Assembly (NCBI GenBank): GCA_964346325.1
Contig: CAYFUK010000023.1
Location: 1 to 19,312, forward strand
Direction: 5' to 3'
Length of the DNA: 19,312 nt
Source of the DNA: JAUVDZ01 sp964346325
GTDB lineage: Bacteria; Patescibacteriota; Gracilibacteria; UBA1369; PNNO01
Under the pieces are notes generated by a model, which was given only the letters and a program-made list of their open reading frames with translations, had not been told where the DNA came from and searched no databases. This document shows positions 1 to 12,100 of this stretch, piece by piece (within the stretch, counting starts at the first letter, position 1; each line of letters opens with the position of its first letter). Both the position numbers and the translations under genes were made by a program.

Positions 1-25
1 TATTGATATTCTTCAGTATTTTCAT
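1..25 (-). CDS. Start of a divergent gene, cut by the window edge
   Basis: On the minus strand an ATG at 25-23 opens a frame reading MKILKNIN before the sequence ends. It is preceded by GGAGG (plus-strand CCTCC at 30-34) four bases from the ATG. This is the clearest Shine-Dalgarno match in front of any start in the window, and it is the main reason for the call. Eight codons are too few to identify a product. The gene would be transcribed away from the giant surface-protein operon and share its upstream region. The call fails if the frame closes just outside the window. Confidence 0.45.
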
Positions 26-68
26 TATACCTCCACTGTCTTCTGGATAATTACCCTACTATTTATCC

Positions 69-97
69 GTGACATTTTGGCTTATCTGTGCTAAAAT
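69..97 (+). promoter_or_regulatory. Sigma-70-type promoter of the surface-protein operon
   Basis: The -35 box GTGACA (69-74) and the -10 box TAAAAT (92-97) are separated by 17 bases, and TG at 89-90 gives an extended -10. Each box differs from consensus at one position. Transcription would start near 104, leaving a leader of about 30 nt before the ATG at 134. An overlapping TATAAT at 97-102 could serve as an alternative -10 but has no well-spaced -35. No comparable promoter is evident inside the tightly packed downstream genes, so this one may drive the whole 18.4-kb operon. Confidence 0.55.
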
Positions 98-101
98 ATA
101 A

Positions 102-120
102 TGATATTTAAAGAATATCA
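102..120. promoter_or_regulatory. Palindrome at the predicted transcription start
   Basis: TGATATT (102-108) and AATATCA (114-120) form perfect 7-bp inverted arms around TAAAG, directly after the -10 box and across the predicted start site. The position suits a repressor operator or a short leader hairpin. The arms are AT-rich, so chance occurrence is possible. No regulator can be assigned. Confidence 0.3.
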
Positions 121-133
121 AGCCGGCTAAAAA

Positions 134-3100
134 ATGAAAAAAACAAAAAACAAAAATACACTATATAAAGCTGTATCAGGATTGCTTATCCCCACAATCC
201 TGTTTACACAGCTTGCCCGGGCGCCGATTGCAAACGCCCAATTTGGTTTTGGAAGTAACGAAAACGAACCGACCGAAATAACTTCAATCGTTGCCGTTTT
301 GGTGGAAGACGATTTAATCGAGAACAATCAGCAGTATAACGGCTTGATCGGACAATACGGGGGTGAGCTCGGTTCTTTAACTCTGCGTGACAGAATAAAC
401 AGATTTGCAAAAGATGTTCAGCTTGCCGACCCTTTTACAAAATCGCTTATTTTAAGAGTAAATGAAAATCAGACTCCTTATGATATTTCGAGAGCACTCG
501 AAACTTTGTATTTTAAAGGAGATGAATCGCAAAATACCAAAAGCCGGTTAGAAGGCGTGATTACGGTAGGTGATGTTCCTTTGCCGGTTGTTAACAAAAA
601 CGGATACAAGTTTATTAGCATACTCCCCTACACCGATTTTGAAGAAAAATCTTATATCTATGATACGAATACAAACGACTTTGAATATAACAGTGAATCG
701 TTAACTCCAAAGCCGGAAGTATGGCACGGAGTAATAAAACCTTCGCAAACCGGCCAAAATTATAACACACAGCTTGCCCGGTATTTTGATAAAAATCATT
801 TATACCATAGCGGGCACGCGGATTTTACCGAGTTTGATGAAAAAGTTTTATATGCGGATACTATCTGGGAACAAAATCTTCTGGATCAAACAGTGCTTGA
901 AAGATACAAAAATTACGCAAATCATTTGGAAGATTTTGCATATTACAGATATTCGAAAGCTTTACTTAATGAACTTTTAGAAGGTGATGAAGATCTTGAA
1001 GAATTTGTTAACCCCGAGATGTTTGAAGAATTGCCGGATGTGCACACGCACACGATTATACAGTCTTATGCCGTAAAATTTCATAAATTATTTGAAAATT
1101 ATCTTCAAAAAGCGAATGATTTAATAGACGGCACGGGAAGATGGGAAGACTGGGATTCGATTGTTGAGGTAATTTCAACCAAAGATTTATACACACAGGA
1201 ATATTTACGGCAGGTGAACGATGAAATTGAAACAAAAATAGATGAAGTTGTTGAAACTCTTGATGCGCCGGTTAGCTTTATTGAAGATGTGACATTAACC
1301 GGAATGGTTACTCTGGACAATGATAATAATATAAATACAATTCAGCAGCAGTTCATTAATAATACAGAACACCTCGGCATTACTCATTTTTACGGAAAAG
1401 AAGTAACGGAAATAACAAACCCGAAAGAATGTACTTTATATCGCGGCAACACCGAGTTCAACAGAGTTTATAATCCGGATGCAACGGATGACACAGGTTA
1501 CGGAGGATGCCATGCGGAGAATATGGAAAATCCCGAAAGATGCTTTCCCGATCTGGCGGTTAAGCCGGTTTTCGATGAAAATTTTGGAGTACCCGCACCG
1601 GATGTTCCAAGGTTGGCTTTAAGTTATGCGGGATGTTTTGACTTCAGAGAGGTAACAAGATTTAATGATTATCTCACCGAAGCAAGCAACTACCTTGCGC
1701 AGATTGCATCGCCTTTTTTGAGTGAATCCCAAAAGGACGCGATTCCTCTCCCCGGTTCAAAATACAAACCGGCCGATGAAATACTTTTATTCAACAGTCC
1801 AAAACTTACATTCAAAGATATTCTTGATATGTACGGAGGCTTTGACGGAAAAGATAACGATAAAGACGGACAGATTGATGAACAGGATGAATATAATCTT
1901 GAATATAAACTTGACGCAAATAATCCTTATGAAATAGGAATAAAATTATTCGGCGGCAATAAAACACAGTTTATTCTTCAAAATCCTCCTTTTGAAGGAA
2001 TCAAAAAAGTGAAACTTGAGCTTTCAAGAGTTTTTACACCGACATTACACACAATTCCGAGCATCACATATCATAAAGAGCCCACCCTTGATACAATTCA
2101 AAAACATCTTAAAGAAGGAGACATACAATCAATGCCCGTAAATGACCCGAGATTTGTGGCCTTTAAAGATCAAAACGGTAATTTTCAGGAAATAATATAT
2201 CCGAATTCGTTTCGTAAGGCATCAATTGAAGATTTGCAAACCGAACTTGAAGAACTTGAGGATTATCTGATGAATCTGCCGGGATTTGATCCGGATGTTG
2301 TTGAAATCGATGGTGAACTTACAGCGATTGTTCAAGAACAAGAAAACAAAATTAAAGATGCAATAAACTGGCTTAATTTCAGTATCGACCAAAAACACGC
2401 TTATTCGATAAAAAATTATCTGGACAGAGATTCCGATGCTTTTATAGGAGAATCTTCCAACGGTTATGAATATTTTTATTTAACGGCGCAGGGAGATTCG
2501 GATGAAATTGAATTCGCTTTAAATACCGACCCTGAAATTGATGATAATGATCCCGAATGGAATAATCCCGAAGCACAGCTTGACCCGGCGCTTGAAGCTG
2601 AAAAAGAAGAAGCCGAGGAAGAAGCCGAGCAGGATGAAACTTCAGGCATAAATCTTTTGGCATGGTTTGTTTATATTGTGGAATATTTGGGTGAAGTTGC
2701 CGATTCGGTAGAAAATATAAGTTTTCAGCCCGCATGCGGGGAAGATGAATCCGTGTTTGAAAAAGATGAAGCTTACCGGGAATCTTTAAAAGATAAAAAC
2801 GGAAACGGAATACCTGACGGAGCAGAGGCCAGTGTTGGCTTATCATTGGAATTTGAAAATCGGGATGGTTTGATTGTAACGGGCAGCACTGAAAAATATG
2901 AAGTTACGGTAAATGCCGTAAACTCAACCGGAGCGGTAAATAATTTTGATTCTTTTACAGAAGTTAAGCTTAATCCGGATGAACAGGCCGAGCAAAGAGT
3001 GCAGATTGACGGGCCTGAAAATTTAAACCTTGTTGAAGGAGAAGCTGTATTTTATATACGGGCAACTGAAGAAGCCGGCTCTTTTGGTATAAATGCCGAA

Positions 3101-6100
3101 TCAGTTAACAGGCCTCAGACTTTAACTTCAAACACTTTAAACTTAAGAAGCGAAGCAAGAAAAATAAGAATCTATACATATGAACTTCAGACTGTTGAAC
3201 CTCCCACATTTACCGAAGAAGTAATTGAAGGTTATATAGTCAAAAATCAGCAGGGGCAAACAATTGCCGAAATTCATCCCGATACAGGCAAAATAACAAT
3301 TATAAATCAAGATTATAACACTGAAGTTTTGGAATCCGAACCTGACAAAAGGCTGCGTATAGCTATTATCGAAAAACAAAGCGAAGAAATTGCCGCAGCT
3401 GTGGTTGTGATTCCCGATGAAGAGACATTAACATTGCAGCAACCGAATTTTAGTTTTGAAGAAAACGCCCTGAGTTTAAACGGAGTTAATGTAAAAGATA
3501 TAAATCAAAACGATTATGTTATTACTTTTGAACTGAATGATTCAATATATCTGCTTGATAACAGCGGAGCCTATACAAAAAGAATTGCAAGAATAACCAA
3601 TGAAGGCCGGATATACACGGCTGACGAGCATTTTATTATTCTAAAAAATCCTGCTAACCCTGACTTGCCTTACATTTTTGTTATTGAGGACGGAAGCGGG
3701 AATGATCTGGCAGAAGTTTATTTAAGTTACAGACAAAGTGAAATAAAAGTTAGAAGCGACTTCCCCTATCTGCTTACACGGTTTGTTGAAAAATTCGGCA
3801 GAACCGCATTTGCACAAAGCGCAGGAGAAGATGACAGTGACCGGGACGGATTGACCGATCTTCAGGAGGTATTTTTGGGAACAAACAGAATAGATGCAGA
3901 TACTGACAATGACGGATTCACTGACGGAGAAGAAATCAATAGCGGTTATGATCCTTTATCAAAAGATGCACGATTATTCAGTGATCTTAATCCGGCGGAA
4001 CGTTCGTATGAGGCTTTTTCACAGCTTTTATTAAGAGGGGTAATAACAAGGGGAGACAACAATACCATAAGACCCGATGAATTAATTACGCGTGAAGAAT
4101 ACGTAAGAATGGTGCTTGGTATTGTTTGTATTAACTGTTCCAAATTTTCCGAACAGACAAAAGAGCAGGTTGACGAATTGTATTCGGATAATCCTTTTCC
4201 TGATACGAACATTTCGGATGAACAGCAATATTGTGTTAAAGAAGCCAAAAACCAAGCTATTGTAAGAGGGTATGTATCAGGGGCGGATGCGGGTTACTTT
4301 AAACCGGAATACAATATAAGCAGAGCGGAAGCGGTAAAAGTAATACTTGAAGCTGCGGGTATTGAGAGCCCGGATTATTATGAATCCGATAGGCCGTGGT
4401 ATTACAGATATGTTTTAAAAGCTCAGGAGCTGGATATATTCCCGGAACAGACAAATCCGGCTTTACAGCCTTTGAATGATTTTTCAGAGCAGGATTTTGA
4501 AAATTGGATAGACAATGAACTGAATTCACCGAGTAATGTTTTTGAAACATATATAAACTCCCCTGTTACAAGAGCTGAATTCGCATTAATGGTTCAAAAT
4601 ATAATCAGCTTATTTAATTGTTATGAATTTGATCAAGACGGTGACGGATTGCCGGACAATATTGAAATTTATCAATATAATACTTCAACCGAAAAATCCG
4701 ACACTGATGACGGTGGTCTGGATGACTTAACAGAAGTAGTTACGGGTAAAGATCCTCTGGATCCGGCAGACGATGCTTTTCTGGACAGTGACGGGGATGG
4801 TATTCCCGATTTTTGGGAAGATGAGAACGGATTAAACAAATTTGATTCTTCGGATGCGTATTTTGATACAGATTCCGACGGATTGATAAATATTGATGAA
4901 TATGAAAACGAAACCGATCCAAGAGACCCTGACACCGATGACGGCGGAACACAAGACGGTGATGAAGTATGGCTGCAAAATACGGATCCTTTAGCATCGG
5001 GTGATGACACGGGCAATCCCGCTTTCGGAGCGGGCATAATTGCACTGGGTGATGATATCGAGCAGGATACGGTTTCGCGCATTATTACCGAAGGTGTTGA
5101 AGAACAGGTTATTAATTTAATAGACACTTTTATTGCCGACGGCGTGTCCACATTATTCCTTGCAGCTGAAATTATTAATAAAAACGGGGATGTAATAGAA
5201 GGCGACAACGAAAGCGTTGTCGAGTTCTTTATTAAGAATTCGTCCACTACGAATGCCGAGCTTGCACGGGAAAAGGTACGCGTTCAAGACGGAGTTGCAC
5301 TTAATACTCTTAACTCAACAACACAGGCGGGTTTGATAGATATAGGAGCAAGACTTGTTAACGGTTCTTTGCCGGCAATGCCGCACCGGGTTTTTGCCCA
5401 GCCGCAGGAACCCGTGAGAATGGAGATGATGCCGAGGTCGAATGTTATTAAAACGGGAGGGCTTTCAAAAACTCCTTTGGCAATAATTCTATATGATATT
5501 AATGACAATATTGTTAACAATGATTTCTTTAATATTGATGTTAACGTAAGCGGTCCGGGTTTGCTTGACAAAGAAGCCGACATAGACAAAAAAGCAGAGG
5601 GTGTCCAGCTGGAAACTTATGAAGGAGTGTTCAATATTGATTTGATATCGATTGAAAATGAAGGCGACATAGAAATTACTGCACAATTAAATAAAGATGA
5701 TTTAAGTTTAAATTCAAATACAACAGTTACTTCGCGCGATGATATAAAAATTGAATTAATACCTGAAAAAGACTTTATATACGCAAACGGGGAAGATGTA
5801 ATGCAATTGCGTGCAAGAGCAGTTAACGGAACAGGCAACCTTTTACCCGGCTTTAATGAACAAATAATATTCAAATCCGCTGATCAGTCACTTGGGGAAT
5901 TCATTGAAGAGCCTGCAAAAAATCTGCAAAACGGACAAACTTCCATAAGATTCCGATCAACTACAAAATCCGGTCCGGTTGAAATAACCGCAACGGCAAC
6001 AGGGCTTGACCCGGGGAAGATACAGTTTTATTCGGCTGCTTATCAGCCTTTTGAAATAAAATTAAAAACTGAAGACGAAACATTTAATTCGGAAAACGGT

Positions 6101-9100
6101 GAATCAATAACTGTAACCGCTCAGGTTTATGATGTTTACGGAAATCATGTTGAATTTGACGATCAAACGCCGATCAATTTTAGAATCACAGATGCAACAA
6201 CACAATACGGAGAAATAGTTTCGTCCGATTCCGTTGTGAACAACGGTGAAGCGGAAGTTGAAATTATCGGCAAAGGAATATCGGGTGAAATACATTTAAT
6301 CGCATCAAGTCCGGGGTTAAAATCGGGAACAATTAATTTGTATCCTTTAACAAAAATAGATTCCGGTGATTTGGTCGGTGATTATCCCGATGCATTATAC
6401 GGAACAATTCTCGGCGGTGCGTTCGGTGACCCTACAAAAGAAAATTACACAGCGGGTGAAATTCTTTTCAAAGGTAGTGTGCAGGCTGTAACAGCTTTAA
6501 CTACTGATGCAACTCCATATATGCCTCTTGCGGTTGTTGATGCCAACGGAGGAATAAGCATGACAGGTGGCAGTGCTCTTGAAACAACTTTTAATGCTCC
6601 GAATTCCGTTATAATGACAAATTCGGAAACAGGAGTGGATGTTGCGGAAATTATTTATGAGTATCCGGGCGGAATGCCGATTAATATCGTTGATTTTGCA
6701 AATACCGAAACCCTGCAGCAGGGAATATTTTTAATAAGTCAGACACAGGATGAAACTTTTGAATTTGTTGAACTGAACAATGCCGCGGGAATTACCGTTA
6801 ATGGAAATGAAGCCCTGAGAATCGGGAGCGGAGGTAAAATAAAAATCTCAGATAATTTAATTGAGCTTCAGGTAAGTGATACCAAAAGTTCATTCCTTGT
6901 TCTTGATGTTCTATATGCCGATATAAAAATTGCCGAGATAGTATATGCAAAAAATCTAAACAAAAATGCCAAAACAAATTCGGCAATAACAGAGCCCGGT
7001 TTATACGCAAACAGTTTATCCGATGATTATATTGTAAGCCAAACAGTATCCGGTTCTTCAACAAAAAATCCCAAGGGCATATTAATAAGTGATAAAAATC
7101 AACAGGTTACGGGTAAAAGCGCTCCGGGGTTCTCATATACATCACTTGAAGATATAAATGACTTTATGGGGGTCGGCTTTGACGGTGGCAATAAACATTC
7201 ATTGTTTTTCGCGGACGGTAACAATGTTGGTGTTTCAAATCTGCATTATGTTTCCGATATAGGAATTAATTTCGGTGACCCTACGGTAAGATTGGATATC
7301 CAAAATCAGACAAGTTCATCGGGTTATACAAAAGGCATTGGTAAACCTTTGTATTCCGGTGACAACACAGTTAAAGAAATGGTGCTTGCAGATTACAACA
7401 ACGACACCCTGGAAGACATAATTCTCGCTTATGAAACCGGCGAGGTAAGGCTTCTTCAAAGGCAGCTTTCTGCCCGGCCTTATAAAGATAAAGGATTGCT
7501 TCTGGACATAGCGACGGGTATTTACAGTATAGCGGCGGCTGATTTTGATAACGACGGATATGATGATCTGCTTGTTGCAACAAAAGATCCGTGCGTTGGA
7601 GATGAAGTTTGTTTTTATATGTATGAAAATAACGAAGGCAGCTTTAACAGAGTGCATCTTGACCTTGATATTGAAGACAGAGTTTCTGACATTAAAATCG
7701 GCGACATGAACAACGACGGTTACGATGACATAGTTCTTGCCGAACTTTCGGGAAATATAAAAATCTATTACAACAACGAAGGTGAAATAGAGACAACGGG
7801 ACAGATTCTTGAAAATATCGGAACCCGAGTTGATTCATCCGGTGATTTCAAAAAAGAAGTTCTGTTGCATTACAACGGAATGCCGCAGGAAGATGAAAAT
7901 AACCTTGATGATGATTTTAACTTTAAGACAATAAAACTCAACTCGGGCTCTGCCGTGAATAACGATTTTGTAGACCCTGCAACACAAGCTCAGGTTGAAG
8001 AGCTTGGAGGTGACCCTTCAATGTTTGCTTCAGATGAAGAACTTGATTTTATTTATATGGACGTCGACCCGATATTCGGTAGTCCGGACAGCTCCAAAAA
8101 AGCTGTTGATATAAACGGATCCACAATCTCTATTGACGACAAGATTGTCTATACGATTACGTTGTTCAACAATAGCGGAAGTCAGATTGATAATCTGATG
8201 GTAAGTGATTTTTTGCCCGAGACACTGGAATTTAACAATGACAGTCTTAAATGTTTAAATTGCAATGAAGAAATTGAAATTATTGAAACGGGAATGAGCC
8301 TCAGGCCGTGGGTAGTTAAAATTCCATCAATACCTTTAGGTGAAAGCAGACTTATAACTTACGAAATGACTGTAACCGAATTGGCTGAAATCGCATTGGA
8401 TTTGAATGTTAATTTTGATGCCAACTTCCCTAAAGACGGATTTTTGGACATAAGCGCAAATCCGGAAAACAATAATTCGGGACGCAACTTGTTCTTATAT
8501 TCGGTATCAAAAAATCCCGAAACAGGAAGAATGACTTACAGCCGATATGTTACGGATCCCGCGGAACCTGAAGAACCGGAACCTCCGCTTGGAATTGAAG
8601 ACTCGGATGGTGACGGAGTAGCCGATTCAATGCCCGATCAAATTAAAGATTTGGCTGAAGATCTCAATGAAGGCGACGAAGACGGTGACGGAGTTCCAAA
8701 TGCATGGGATGAAGTTAACGGTGCTATTGAAAATGCACAGGATGAGATAAACAATATAGTTGATACATTCAGTTGTAAGGGAGGCTGTTTACCGATTCCC
8801 TTTAACAATGCGTTTTTGGCTCCGGGGCCGATAAACATTATGGGTACACCGGTTGGTGCCGACCCCGGAACCCCCGCATTTACATACGGACCTGTAACGA
8901 TTTATTTAAGCCCCACTTTAACTGCAAATCTTGCAAACTCGGTGTGTATTGCGGGAAACTGCTGGAGTGTAATTATTCCTTTATTGCCGCCTTCGGCATG
9001 TGAAGCCATAAACGAAGCATTCGAAAATGCAATGGCCAGAGCCAATGATGTAATAAGTTCCGAAAACGGTACAAGTATTTTAAGCGGAGGCGGAGGAAGC

Positions 9101-12100
9101 TCGGGATCACTTAATCCGAGGGAAGGAAACGGCGGATTAACGGGAAGCTCAATTCTCGGCAGTTATAAGCCGAGCGGCTCTTCGGGCACAAATAAAAAAG
9201 TCCCCGGCTTTCCGGGAGTAATAACTGACTGGTTTGCGAAACAGATGGAAGAAATAATTGTTAAGCTTTCCGATCTGCCCGACCTTTATGTTTATTATCC
9301 CGATCCGGGTTCGTTTGTTTCCGAAACTCCGCCGCAGGCTGAATTTAAAACATTCCAGGATGTTCTTACCTATGTAAATAAACTTCCTTTAATTGATCTT
9401 GAAGTCAGGCAAATTCAAATTAAAGTACCTTCGCTGTCAGTCAGCGAAATTCCAAAAATACAGGCGGAGCTTCAAAATTGGCTTGCACAAGTTAAATTGC
9501 AGGTTCAAAAATTAAAACTTAATATACCTTGTGATTTAACGCCCGAATTAAGCAATAAATGTATAAAAGCTTTTGCGGAAATTGAAAAACCGATCGCGAT
9601 AATCGAAAAAAACCTTAAGCTTCTTGAAGAATATAAAAAACTGCCCGGTAAAATTCTCGACTGGAAAAACGTTAAAACAAAATATATTCAGCAAATAATC
9701 TGTTACCTTGATACGATAACCACCTACATGGGAGGTTACTTTAAAAAGCAGGTAAACAAAATGAACGGCTGGATGAAGGTTTCGGTTGATGTTAATAATC
9801 TTTTAAAAACATGGCAGAAAATCAGTAAATTAATGACCGATTATCAAAAGAATTGTGACACATGTAAAACCGAAAGATACAGTTTAACTCAAATGCTTGC
9901 TCAAATATTTACCGGTGCTTTGCCGGAGCCGCCGATTGTCCAATTTCCGAAATGGCCCGACTTTCATTTTGATTTTTCTCAGCTTCAATTGGGCTTAAAA
10001 GTTATTTTGCCCGATCTTCAATTTAAAAAAGAACAGATTATAATGCCGAAAATACCGGAGTTCGAGTTTCCCGATTTTCCCGAAATGCCTGAAATTCCCG
10101 GTTTACCGCAGCAGCCGGGTTTACCGCAGCAGCCGGGGGCGCCGCTTCCGCCGGATGTAATTTTATCGCCGGAAGCTCAAAAGATTCTTGAAGAATATCA
10201 GAGAAATCTTGATTTAATTGTAGAAACTTCACAATCAATAAGTTTAACTTTACCTGAATTGCCCGAAATACCGGAACTGCCCGATTTGCCCGATTTACCC
10301 GCCATGCCTTTGCCTCAGTTGCCGGATATACCCGATCCTCCGAAGATACCGGAATTACCGAGCAGTATAGACACCGCGCTCGACAGTATTTCGGTCGGAA
10401 TAAAAATAATGTGTCTGCTGAAAAAGAACTTACTGCCTATACCTATGAGTAACCTTAAATCGCATATAGAAGGTGCTACAGCAAGGTCAAGCAGTACTTC
10501 TTTACCAATAGATACATTGTTCAGCTTTCAGTCGCCTTCTGTTTCGGTTCCGTCGGTGGACAAAATCAAGCTTGATTTAAAAATGGATTTGCGGCTTGAA
10601 ACAAGTCCGATTTATGATGCAGCCGAAGAAGTGGCGCAAAGCTGGAACACTATTATTACGGATCTGGGTCAGGTTGCGACTCAAATCTCCCGTGAAATAA
10701 GTGAAATTGAAATACCGGAAGCACCCGAAGTTCCGGAGGTTCCGGAGGTTCCGGAGCTTCCCGAAGCACAGGTTTATAATCCCGATCCGGCCCCGATTAA
10801 ATTAAAGGCAACGCAAAAATACATAAATCCGAAAGATTTAAACTACCATGTTAAAAATACGGAGATTCCCGAAGAAATGAAAAACAATTATTATGCAAAT
10901 CTCAGAAATGCTTTAATTGCATACAATGATTCCGAAAAAATGTTTACAAAATCAGTTGGTAAAGATTTTGACCGGCTTGTTGCATTATCAAATAAAGCTC
11001 CAAAAATAACGGATTATATAACGCAAAGAAAAGTTGCATCAAAAAATCCGGTTTCATTAAAAGGGTTGCTGGCAGTTAATACAAATGCCATATCACCTAA
11101 TGTAATTGATCGGGAAGAAGCCTCGAGCCCGCAATCCCAAACCGAACTCACGGGATTGTATGTTTATAATCCCGCAACCGGACTTAATGAAAGAATTCTT
11201 ATGTACGAAGGTGAAATCAGTCTTCCTCATAATTCGATAATAGCTGATATTGATGAAGATGAAGACGAAGATATTATTTATTCATACGGTGGTAACGTGT
11301 ACTTAAAAGAAAATTACAATAAGCCCGCCGACAGCAAATATGTTCGGTATAATTCACAAAATCCAACTGTTTCGGATCTGGATGAGTTCATACCCGACAC
11401 TCCCACGGTAAACAATTACGATGTAAGTTATGATACCGGAACCGAAGTGAACCATAGCTGGGACGCCTTAAACCGAGGTTCAATTTCAGGTTATCAAATT
11501 GAATATAAAGATAATCTTTCGGATTTTGATTCAACCGGTTATACACAATCCAATAAAATTGTGGTTATTGAAGATGTTGAACAAACGATTACTGTGGGCA
11601 AAATCAAAAAGGATATTGAAATTACAGCAATAGAAGGCAGCTATACGGTTAACGGTGAAGTAACGAATTTATTTAATTTCGGGAATACGATTGAAACAAG
11701 CTCTGATCCGAATACCGAAATTGTTATAAGCTTTTCGGATTCCAGCCAGATCTTCTTGGGTCCCGATACAATTATTAAACTGCCCGATTACACACCGGGA
11801 GATTTTGAAGTAACCGTAGTAACAGGAACCGCAAACTTCAAAAGTAACTTTTTTACAAATCTTTTCCTACAGGAAAATTCAACAACCATAAATGAAGACG
11901 CTGAAATCAATATGCGGTATCAGAATGATGACACGGTTGAACTCCAAAATGACACTTATTTTTACGGGTCTTCGGTTACCGACGGACTGGGCTTTATTAC
12001 TAATCTAAGTGGACAGGCGAAAATCACCGGAATGTCGAGACAAACACTGGATTCCGGTTCCGGAAAGCAAGAACTGGACCAAGGCCAAATTATTCATACA

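Noticed and set aside
4..120. 10-bp inverted repeat TGATATTCTT (4-13) / AAGAATATCA (111-120)
   Set aside because: The left arm lies inside the probable coding start of the divergent gene and the arms are nearly 100 bp apart and AT-rich, so I treat it as chance. The local palindrome at 102-120 is kept.
3800..3820. Internal AFAQ as a second signal peptide
   Set aside because: The preceding residues are charged and lack a hydrophobic core, so signal peptidase use is unlikely. It is mentioned only as a curiosity with the Gln +1 pattern.
4672..5247. Minus-strand open frame of 191 codons inside the giant gene
   Set aside because: It mirrors the Asp/Gly-rich calcium-repeat coding on the other strand, giving Ser/Pro-rich low-complexity protein with no domain. 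It is a shadow frame, as are the other antisense frames here.
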